Shown piece by piece: positions 1 through 5,316 of a stretch of 5,461 nt of DNA; positions within the stretch are counted from its first letter, which is position 1; each line of letters begins with the position of its first letter. A program made the translations under genes and the position numbers. The stretch comes from Cyanobacteria bacterium UBA947 (GTDB taxonomy: Bacteria > Cyanobacteriota > Vampirovibrionia > Gastranaerophilales > Gastranaerophilaceae), in assembly GCA_002293275.1 (NCBI GenBank), contig DBCX01000063.1:36871-42331 (forward strand), read 5' to 3'. The notes under the pieces were generated by a model that saw only the letters and a list, made by a program, of their open reading frames with translations, was not told where the DNA came from and did not search any database.

Positions 1-1
1 G

Positions 2-367
2 GATGTTTTAATCCACGCGATAATTGATGCGATGCTCGGCGCGCTTGCACTCTCTGATATCGGGACGATTTTCCCCGACACCGACCCAAAATACAAAGAC
101 GCCGACAGCACCGTTTTGCTAAAACATGTTTATGATTACGTGCGCAAAAAAGGTTACGATGTTGAAAATATTGACTCAAACATAATCGCGCAGGATCCAA
201 AGATGATGCCGTACATCCCGAAGATGAAAGAGATTTTGTGCAGAATTTTGGGGCTTGATGAAGGCCGGCTGTCAATCAAGGCAAAAAGCAACGAGAAATT
301 GGACGCTGTGGGCGAAGGCCGCGCGATAAAAGCGCAGGTGGTTGCGCTGATGAAGAAGATAAATTAA
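2..367 (+). CDS. ispF: 2-C-methyl-D-erythritol 2,4-cyclodiphosphate synthase, C-terminal part (5' end outside window)
   Basis: IspF converts CDP-methylerythritol 2-phosphate to methylerythritol cyclodiphosphate, releasing CMP, in the cytosolic MEP route to isoprenoids. The frame is open from base 2 and ends in TAA at 365-367, giving 121 residues. The family is about 155-160 long, so roughly 35-38 N-terminal residues, including the DxH metal-binding pair, lie outside the window; the ATG at base 32 is internal. Visible family marks are the His of VLIHA at fragment residue 5 (third metal ligand, His42 in E. coli), SDIG then FPDTDP at about 18-29, an AQDPKM substrate loop near 60, and a C-terminal NEKL followed by GEG. 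The usual TTTEKLGF-GR stretch reads KSNEKLDAVGE here, so only the Glu of the Thr-Thr-x-Glu motif is kept. The fold assignment is firm. Whether the gene is fused to ispD cannot be seen. It converges on rseP. Confidence 0.93.
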   Translation, partial: DVLIHAIIDAMLGALALSDIGTIFPDTDPKYKDADSTVLLKHVYDYVRKKGYDVENIDSNIIAQDPKMMPYIPKMKEILCRILGLDEGRLSIKAKSNEKLDAVGEGRAIKAQVVALMKKIN

Positions 368-407
368 GGGGCTTACCGCGCGCAGCATATCACAAAGCGC
401 CATTGTC

Positions 408-428
408 ATAACCGGCACAGCCGGCTAT
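408..428. terminator. Hairpin between convergent ispF and rseP, possible weak bidirectional terminator
   Basis: CCGGC (412-416) and GCCGG (420-424) pair around a three-base ACA loop. The stem extends by three more A/T pairs (408-410 with 426-428) across one A-C mismatch. It lies about 40 bases after the ispF stop and includes the rseP stop codon, so it sits where two converging transcripts would end. The + strand is followed only by a short TTT and the - strand by no U-rich tract, so it is not a convincing intrinsic terminator. Confidence 0.25.
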
Positions 429-1774
429 TTATGCGTAACTAAAACGAATATATCGTTGAATACAACAACAACCATCAGCACAATCAGGAGCGCAAAACCG
501 ATGTTGCTGATGGCGTTGATAATTTTTTCATCTATCGGTTTGCCGCGGAAATGCTCGATTGTCATAAACATAAAATGTCCGCCGTCAAGCGCGGGGAACG
601 GCAGAAAATTGATTATTGCAAGGTTCATGGAAATAACCGCGGTCAAAAGCAGGCCGTAGAAAATGCCGCTGTTGGTAATCATATCGCCGCCGATTTTGGT
701 AACTAGAACCACACCGTGCAGATTTTTGAGCGGGATTTTGCCGGTAAACAGCTGTTTAAGCACGATAAGCATTGAACGGGTTTCGTCGTACAGGTACGCA
801 AAACTTGCTTTGACGGCAGAAACAGGACCTGTCACCTCAACCAGCAGCTCTTTCATATCAATCATAACGCCGATTATACCATCCTTGTCCGGGTAAATTG
901 TTTTTAGCTCAATTATTTTCCCGCCGCGCTCAACCTTGATAAACAGCGGGTTTGCGGTATCAGACAGGGCGCAGGCTATGTCATTGAGCGTCACGGTACC
1001 GTCTGAAACATAGTAAGTTTTGGCAACAATTGCATCGCGGATTTGGGTTTGTTTTTCATTGAGGGTCAGCTTATCGGCCGGCGGCATCTGGATGCCTTTT
1101 AGCATATTTTTTGTCAGGCGCAAAACCGGCTCGTCCTGACGGGAAGGAAGCCTTATAGTTATACCCTCAGGGATAATTTCGTCCCGTTTAAAGGCGTGGT
1201 TGTTGGATTTTAGCCGTTTAAAATTTTGCTCAACGATTTCTTCGTTAATTTTGTTATCAAAAGATTTGTGGGTTTGCGAGTATAAGTAAAGCCCGTATTT
1301 GGTGTCAATGCGCGACCCGTTGATTTCATAAACCTTGTCACCTGGCGCGATACCGGATTCCCAGACGCTTTGCTCTTTTGGTGCGACAATCTCTTTTATT
1401 TGAACCTCATATTTACCCGACGGCAGATTATGCCACAGCGCTGCAGTCAGCAAAACAAGCACAAACGCGCAGACCACGTTTGCGATAACACCTGATGAGA
1501 TAACAATCATCCGCTGCCAAACAGGTTTTGTTTCAAAGCGTTCGGGCGAGTCCTTAGGCAATTCTTCATCAAAGGCCACATAACCGCCGAGCAAAAACGC
1601 GTGGATGAGGAATGTTGTATCCCCAATCTTTTTTTGCCAGAGCGTGGGGCCTATCGGCATCCCGAACCCGAACTTGTCAACGCGTATCCCGAAACAACGC
1701 GCCGCCGCATAGTGCCCGATTTCGTGCACCAGTATCAAAACGCTTAAGAGTAATATCATTATAACTATTGACAT
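425..1774 (-). CDS. rseP: RseP-type site-2 membrane zinc metalloprotease (family M50)
   Basis: This is an intramembrane protease of the RseP/RasP/MmpA group, which in studied bacteria cuts single-pass membrane proteins such as anti-sigma factors or leftover signal peptides. The protein has 449 residues, close to E. coli RseP. A first membrane helix (about 1-22) carries HEIGH at 17-21, the HExxH zinc site. A second hydrophobic segment follows at about 93-115. A PDZ-like region begins near 123, with GIAPGDKVYEING at 141-153. The NFLPFPALDGG segment at 389-399 supplies the third zinc ligand, Asp397, and a last helix spans about 425-446. The second half of the PDZ fold seems to resume only at about 261-305, leaving roughly 100 unusual charged residues between. 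The ATG at 1774 is the first in-frame start after a TAA at 1786-1784. It lacks a Shine-Dalgarno site, and a strong promoter lies immediately upstream. The substrate is unknown; the catalytic assignment is secure. Confidence 0.93.
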   Translation of the reverse strand: MSIVIMILLLSVLILVHEIGHYAAARCFGIRVDKFGFGMPIGPTLWQKKIGDTTFLIHAFLLGGYVAFDEELPKDSPERFETKPVWQRMIVISSGVIANVVCAFVLVLLTAALWHNLPSGKYEVQIKEIVAPKEQSVWESGIAPGDKVYEINGSRIDTKYGLYLYSQTHKSFDNKINEEIVEQNFKRLKSNNHAFKRDEIIPEGITIRLPSRQDEPVLRLTKNMLKGIQMPPADKLTLNEKQTQIRDAIVAKTYYVSDGTVTLNDIACALSDTANPLFIKVERGGKIIELKTIYPDKDGIIGVMIDMKELLVEVTGPVSAVKASFAYLYDETRSMLIVLKQLFTGKIPLKNLHGVVLVTKIGGDMITNSGIFYGLLLTAVISMNLAIINFLPFPALDGGHFMFMTIEHFRGKPIDEKIINAISNIGFALLIVLMVVVVFNDIFVLVTHK

Positions 1775-1780
1775 ACCACA

Positions 1781-1809
1781 ATCTTACCACAAATGTGAAT
1801 TTTTGTAAA
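1781..1809 (-). promoter_or_regulatory. Predicted sigma70-type promoter of rseP, probably giving a leaderless mRNA
   Basis: Read on the - strand, TTTACA (1809-1804, five of six to TTGACA) is followed by a 17-base spacer and TAAGAT (1786-1781, four of six to TATAAT), with TGG just before the -10 as in extended -10 promoters. Only six bases (TGTGGT) separate the -10 from the rseP ATG at 1774. A start site at the usual distance would fall on or within a base or two of the ATG, which fits the absence of a ribosome-binding site. A small palindrome, CACAAATGTG (1788-1797), lies inside the spacer. This is a prediction from sequence only. Confidence 0.6.
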
Positions 1810-1888
1810 CAAAAAAGTAACATGTGAAATCGGACGACAAAAAAAAACTTTGTATATGTAAGAGAGCAAAAACATAAGGAGAGACGAT

Positions 1889-2209
1889 ATGACCTTTTTA
1901 GCATGTGACGGACAGAAGAACTTTTTTATTATGCAAAAGAGCCAGGTTCAATTTGAAATGTCGCTTGTGGGCAGCAGAGCGCTTATGATTACACGGAACA
2001 TGGATCAGATGGCTGCAATAGCTGATGGCGAAGATTTGGAAAACAACGCAGATTACCAGTATCTTCAGCGCGAGGAAGAGTTCCTTGAAACCCGCAAAGA
2101 CAATCTGGAAAGCCAAATCGCATTGCTTGATGCACAGGTTAACGGTCTGAAAACGCTTGTTAACAACAACATCAAGAACTCTTGCGGGCTAAACCTGCTG
2201 GGCGGCTAA
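1889..2209 (+). CDS. Small coiled-coil protein of unknown function
   Basis: I do not recognise a named family. The 106-residue product has no signal peptide or membrane segment. Its N-terminal half is rich in Met, Gln and Ser. Residues about 50-95 are charged with regular Leu/Ile spacing (LQREEEFLE, LESQIALLDAQV), which predicts one long amphipathic helix or coiled coil. The tail reads NNNIKNSCGLNLLGG and contains one of only two cysteines. The ATG at 1889 is favoured over the internal ATG at 1931 because AAGGAG (1876-1881) lies seven bases before it. The gene ends in tandem TAA codons (2207-2212), and its last 21 bases overlap the 3' end of folD on the other strand. It is read divergently from rseP across a 114-base region; no clear promoter of its own was found (TATATG at 1853-1858 is a possible -10 with a poor -35). 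The good ribosome site and helix pattern argue that it is real. A structural or secreted-filament-type role is only speculation. Confidence 0.75.
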   Translation: MTFLACDGQKNFFIMQKSQVQFEMSLVGSRALMITRNMDQMAAIADGEDLENNADYQYLQREEEFLETRKDNLESQIALLDAQVNGLKTLVNNNIKNSCGLNLLGG

Positions 2210-3025
2210 TAAGTCAACCGTATTAAGCATCAACGCCGCAATGGTCATCGGACCCACACCACCCGGAACAGGCGTTATGTACGAGGCGATTTTAGAAGCA
2301 CCCTCAAATTCAACATCTCCGGTCACCTTGCCGGAACTGTCAAGAGAGATACCAACATCCACAACAACACACCCTGATTTTAACATAGAATTTGTAATAA
2401 TTTTTTCCCCTATGGCGCAGACTACTATATCTGCGCTTTTTGTTATGTCAGCAAGGTTTTTGGTATAGCTGTGGCAGGTTGTGACGGTGGCGTTACGAGC
2501 AAGCATCATTTGCGAAACAGGTTTGCCGACAAGGTTTGAGCGGCCGATGACGACAACATGTTTGCCTTCAATCTCAATCTTGTACTCATCCAAAAGCAGC
2601 AAAATCCCGCGCGGTGTGGCCGGAAAAACCATCGGGGTTTGACCTGAGAACAACAACCCCAGATTCTGCGCGGTAAGCCCGTCAACATCTTTTGCCGGAC
2701 AAATTGCGTTGATTATTTTGTTTTTGTCAATGTGCGCAGGCAGCGGCAATTGGACAAGGATTGCACTCACGGCGGTGTCATTGTTCAGTTCGTTAATTTT
2801 TTCCAGCAGCTCGTTTTCGCTCAGCTGCGCGGGATATTTCAGCACAACAGAGTTAATCCCGAGATTCTGCGCGGTCTTTTGTTTGTTGTTGACATAGATT
2901 TCGCTTGCCGGGTCGTCACCAACCAAAATCACGGCCAGAGTGGGTTTGACAGGCATCGCATCCAGCCTGATTTTCAAATCGGCCAGAATTTTATCCCTCA
3001 ATTTTTTCCCGTCAAGTATAATCAT
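2189..3025 (-). CDS. folD: Bifunctional methylenetetrahydrofolate dehydrogenase / methenyltetrahydrofolate cyclohydrolase
   Basis: FolD interconverts 5,10-methylene-, 5,10-methenyl- and 10-formyl-tetrahydrofolate in the cytosol. It serves purine and formyl-Met supply and, in anaerobes, the methyl branch of the Wood-Ljungdahl pathway. The 278-residue length is typical. The catalytic YVxxK motif is at 44-48 (Tyr44, Lys48), QLPLP at 92-96, and the folate-site PAKDVDGL at 110-117. The Rossmann cofactor loop GRSNLVGKP is at 161-169, and the C-terminal signature TPVPGGVGPMT at 251-261. The usual PCTP motif reads PATP at 135-138. NAD versus NADP preference cannot be told. The ATG at 3025 overlaps the ATPase stop as ATGA, and AGGAGG lies four bases upstream, so the two genes are probably translationally coupled. 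The stop codon lies inside the oppositely oriented small gene. No terminator was seen after it. Confidence 0.96.
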   Translation of the reverse strand: MIILDGKKLRDKILADLKIRLDAMPVKPTLAVILVGDDPASEIYVNNKQKTAQNLGINSVVLKYPAQLSENELLEKINELNNDTAVSAILVQLPLPAHIDKNKIINAICPAKDVDGLTAQNLGLLFSGQTPMVFPATPRGILLLLDEYKIEIEGKHVVVIGRSNLVGKPVSQMMLARNATVTTCHSYTKNLADITKSADIVVCAIGEKIITNSMLKSGCVVVDVGISLDSSGKVTGDVEFEGASKIASYITPVPGGVGPMTIAALMLNTVDLLAAQQV

Positions 3026-3774
3026 AAAACCTCCTGCGGCAGGTTCAGGCGGAAGTAAAATTGTTTAATTGAGTTTTGGACAAGCTCGGACTCGCGCTCC
3101 ACCGAAAAAGTTTTCAACGCGGGGTCGGACGGGATTACACCTAACACATCCAGATCATATTTTTTCAGCAAATCGTAAACATTTGTCAGATCGTGGTTTT
3201 CCACCTTGTTCAATACAACGCCGATTTGACCGCCTGCGGCATATTTTGCGCTAAACTCTTCTATGCGCTGGGCAAGGTTGACGCTCTCGTCGGTGGGGTT
3301 TGCAACAATAATCGTTGTGTCAATATCTGTGTCAATAAGCTGGTTCAGGTATTTCAGGTCAAATTCACAGTCAAAAATCACCACATCGTACCGGTCAATA
3401 AGCTTTAAAATCGCATCGTTAATCTGCCCTGTAATCGGGCAGCGGCAATCCTTTGAGCCGATAAGCCACGAAACAATAAGGTCAACATTTTCTTCAATCG
3501 GCGCGACAATATCTTCAACCGCCCATTCAACAAACTCTTGTTTGGTCATATTTTCGGGGATTCCGGTTTTGTATTCGTGCTTTCCGCTGCGAATACCGTA
3601 AATCGTGTTCCTAATATCGTGGCCAAAGCTGTGGCCAAGCTCGCTGCCAAGATCATTATCAAACAAAAGCACCGATTTTTCGGGAAACATTTCTTGAAAA
3701 ATCCGCAGAAACGCTTTTGTGATGGTAGTTTTGCCGCTGCCGGACTTGCCTGTGATTGCTAACTTAACTGTCAG
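3022..3774 (-). CDS. cooC: CooC/AcsF-like MinD-family ATPase, non-AUG start
   Basis: CooC-family ATPases help insert nickel into CO dehydrogenase or acetyl-CoA synthase; related members serve other metal or corrinoid proteins. Starting at CTG 3774 the product has 250 residues. A deviant Walker A, GKSGSGKTT, occupies 9-17, with signature Lys10 and P-loop Lys15. The DND after strand two is at 39-41, a CxC motif at Cys110/Cys112, a Walker B-type strand VVIFD ends at Asp135, and NK follows at 189-190. The CxC position is close to that recalled for Rhodospirillum CooC. The first AUG (3690) would delete the P-loop, so it cannot be the true start. No AUG, GUG or UUG exists between the upstream in-frame TGA (3789-3787) and the P-loop; CTG (3774) and ATT (3777) are the only plausible starts. 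CTG sits seven bases from GGAG. The gene overlaps the metE-like stop by 11 bases and folD by four. The fold is secure; the client protein is unknown, since no CO dehydrogenase gene is visible. Confidence 0.82.
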   Translation of the reverse strand: MTVKLAITGKSGSGKTTITKAFLRIFQEMFPEKSVLLFDNDLGSELGHSFGHDIRNTIYGIRSGKHEYKTGIPENMTKQEFVEWAVEDIVAPIEENVDLIVSWLIGSKDCRCPITGQINDAILKLIDRYDVVIFDCEFDLKYLNQLIDTDIDTTIIVANPTDESVNLAQRIEEFSAKYAAGGQIGVVLNKVENHDLTNVYDLLKKYDLDVLGVIPSDPALKTFSVERESELVQNSIKQFYFRLNLPQEVL

Positions 3775-4747
3775 AATATCTCTCCTTCAACTTGTTTGAC
3801 AGTTCGCCTGTAAGCTGCAAAGCCTTTTGCGCCAGCTCTTTCGTCAGCGCACCCGCGCCGCACGCGGTGGTGATTAGCGAATTGTCAATTATAATTTTCT
3901 CATCAATTCCCTTTTCGGTCAAATACTTAACATCGCGTTCAAAAACCTCAACCATTTGAGTCAATGTCGCAGTTTGAAGCGCCGCAGGGTCGAGCGTCGG
4001 GATGATACCCCAGGCGATTTTACCGCCGCGCTGCAGGAATTTTTCCAGCTGCGAGGCGCAGAAGGCGAGGCTTTGGGCATACAAGAACCCGTCAACGTTA
4101 ATTATATCAACGCCGGTATCAAACAGCGGTGTCCAATCGCACTTGCCGCAGCAGTGCAGCGCGGTTATGCCGCCGTTTTCTTTTATGATGTCCGAAACCT
4201 CTTTTATCATCGCGGATACGATTGGTTGCGAAACGGTCAAAAACGCTGATGTGCCAAGGTGCGACATGGACGGTTCATCAATAAATATTATGGGCACGGC
4301 ACCTGCGGCCTTAATCTTTTCCACCTGCCATAGCGCTTTCAGGGCGAGGGTTTTGACGATTACTTCGCGCAGGGTTTCGTCGTATATGGCGCTGCGGCCG
4401 TTCTTGTCGGTCAGTGCTGCGGCCACCGTGAACGGGCCGGCTATCTGGCCTTTGGCAAATTTTGAACCGCGTGCAAGTTTCAAGAATGAATCAAACGTGA
4501 GCGAGTCCACCGCGTAGTTTGTTGTGGTACGCAATTCATAGTCTTCAAACAGTTGTTCGAGCGCGGCAAAAAACTCATCTTCATCGGCTGAAAGGTGCGG
4601 TGCAAACTGGGCAATCATATCCTCGCCGAGGGCGACCATCTGCGGCCAAAACGGGACGGGGAAAGTTTTGACAAGCGCCATTGCCTCGTCAACACTTTTG
4701 TGCGGCAGCGAACCTATTGCCAGAGCTTCCAGTTTCATCGAAACCAT
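3764..4747 (-). CDS. Core MetE-type (cobalamin-independent-family) methionine synthase homologue
   Basis: The protein resembles the short 'core MetE' group: a single zinc-containing barrel of the MetE/UroD superfamily without MetE's N-terminal half. Studied members are reported to methylate homocysteine from a methylated corrinoid rather than from folate. With the ATG at 4747 it has 327 residues, against about 750 for full MetE. GSLPH is at 12-16, KGQIAGPF at 99-106 and FIDEPS at 155-160. HCCGKCDW at 198-205 provides the HxC zinc ligands His198 and Cys200. WGIIP is at 246-250 and TACGAG at 294-299, with Cys296 as the third ligand. The place of the usual Glu ligand is uncertain; Asp219 in INVDGF is one candidate. 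An upstream in-frame ATG at 4798 would overlap rplI by 44 bases and add unrelated basic residues. The 4747 start is preferred because GGAG (4761-4758), overlapping the rplI stop, is ten bases away. Methyltransferase membership is firm; the exact methyl donor is inferred. Confidence 0.85.
   Translation of the reverse strand: MVSMKLEALAIGSLPHKSVDEAMALVKTFPVPFWPQMVALGEDMIAQFAPHLSADEDEFFAALEQLFEDYELRTTTNYAVDSLTFDSFLKLARGSKFAKGQIAGPFTVAAALTDKNGRSAIYDETLREVIVKTLALKALWQVEKIKAAGAVPIIFIDEPSMSHLGTSAFLTVSQPIVSAMIKEVSDIIKENGGITALHCCGKCDWTPLFDTGVDIINVDGFLYAQSLAFCASQLEKFLQRGGKIAWGIIPTLDPAALQTATLTQMVEVFERDVKYLTEKGIDEKIIIDNSLITTACGAGALTKELAQKALQLTGELSNKLKERYSDS
3781..3787 (-). promoter_or_regulatory. Ribosome-binding site that sets the non-AUG start of the CooC-like ATPase
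   Basis: AAGGAGA on the - strand lies inside the last codons of the metE-like gene. GGAG is seven bases from CTG (3774) and four bases from ATT (3777), and nearly 90 bases from the first AUG (3690). This spacing favours CTG and supports translation restarting as ribosomes finish the upstream gene. Confidence 0.7.
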
Positions 4748-4754
4748 GCCGGAT

Positions 4755-5264
4755 TTACTCCGCCACCTCATTTGTATCTTCGGCCGGTTCTTCGTCAATT
4801 GCCTCTTTAAGAATTTCCGATGCGCTTACTTCAATTGCAAGCTCGGTTTTGACTTTTGAGGTCAGCTTGATAAGCATTGAATATGAGCCTGTTTTGTTGA
4901 TTGGCGCATTAAGTGAAACATTTTTGCGGTCGACTTCAACGCCTGTTTTCGCTTTAATTTCTTCGGTAAGTTTTTTGGTTGTGATTGTACCGAAAAGTTT
5001 TCCGCTTTCGCCGGCCTTTGCGGACAGCTCCAATTTACCGAGTTTTTCAATCTTTTGGGCGTCGGCCATCGCTGCATCGTGAAGTTTTGCTTGTTTTGCC
5101 TGAATACGGACAAGGTTTTTCTCGCGGTTAGCGATAGCGCCTTTTGTCGCCTCTTCGGCAAAATTTTGGGGAAGAAGGAAGTTGCGTGCGTAACCGTCTT
5201 TCACGGTAACCATTTCACCTGCTTCACCAAGGTTTTGAACATCTTTTCGTAATATAACTTGCAT
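4755..5264 (-). CDS. rplI: 50S ribosomal protein L9
   Basis: L9 binds domain V of 23S rRNA near the L1 stalk and helps keep reading frame. The 169-residue product starts with the family pattern MQVILRKDVQNLG. It has the N-terminal signature of Gly13, Gly16, Val21, GY at 24-25, RN at 27-28 and LLP at 30-32. A long charged connecting helix spans about 40-75, and the C-terminal domain runs about 78-150 with GKLFGTITTKKL at 88-99. It is some 20 residues longer than the usual ~148. The extra is an acidic tail (EEPAEDTNEVAE at 158-169). AAAGGAG lies seven bases before the ATG. The gene is not beside rpsF/rpsR/dnaB on the side that can be seen; instead it leads into the methionine synthase-like gene, whose ATG follows after seven bases. 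Confidence 0.97.
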   Translation of the reverse strand: MQVILRKDVQNLGEAGEMVTVKDGYARNFLLPQNFAEEATKGAIANREKNLVRIQAKQAKLHDAAMADAQKIEKLGKLELSAKAGESGKLFGTITTKKLTEEIKAKTGVEVDRKNVSLNAPINKTGSYSMLIKLTSKVKTELAIEVSASEILKEAIDEEPAEDTNEVAE

Positions 5265-5316
5265 GAGTTTACTCCTTTGTATTTCAGCTATAAAAAAAGT
5301 CTACAACAAACAAATT

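Noticed and set aside
1839..1847. Run of nine A residues upstream of the small + strand gene
   Set aside because: It may act as a curved or UP-like element, but the associated -35/-10 candidates are poor, so I do not call a promoter.
1677..1904. 75-codon open frame on the - strand reaching across the rseP promoter
   Set aside because: It overlaps the rseP N-terminus out of frame, crosses the promoter and the start of the small + gene, and shows no family features.
2157..2166. Perfect 10-base palindrome TTGTTAACAA near the end of the small gene
   Set aside because: It has no loop or following T-run, lies in coding sequence, and repeated Asn codons explain the A/C-rich context.
4002..4517. 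171-codon open frame on the + strand, antisense to the metE-like gene
   Set aside because: It lies wholly within a clearly conserved gene on the other strand, has no recognisable protein pattern and no good ribosome site.
4748..4798. Longer N-terminus for the metE-like protein from ATG 4798
   Set aside because: It would add 17 basic residues unlike the family and overlap rplI by 44 bases. The ATG at 4747 has a ribosome site and starts just before the conserved barrel.
4681..5082. 133-codon open frame on the + strand, Ser/Ala-rich, antisense to rplI
   Set aside because: The composition is what antisense of a Glu/Lys-rich gene gives, and it spans the rplI to metE-like junction.
5265..5316. 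Possible promoter for rplI (TTGTAG with AATACA 17 bases on, - strand)
   Set aside because: The -10 matches consensus at only three of six positions and the region is simply A/T-rich; read-through from the upstream gene is as likely.
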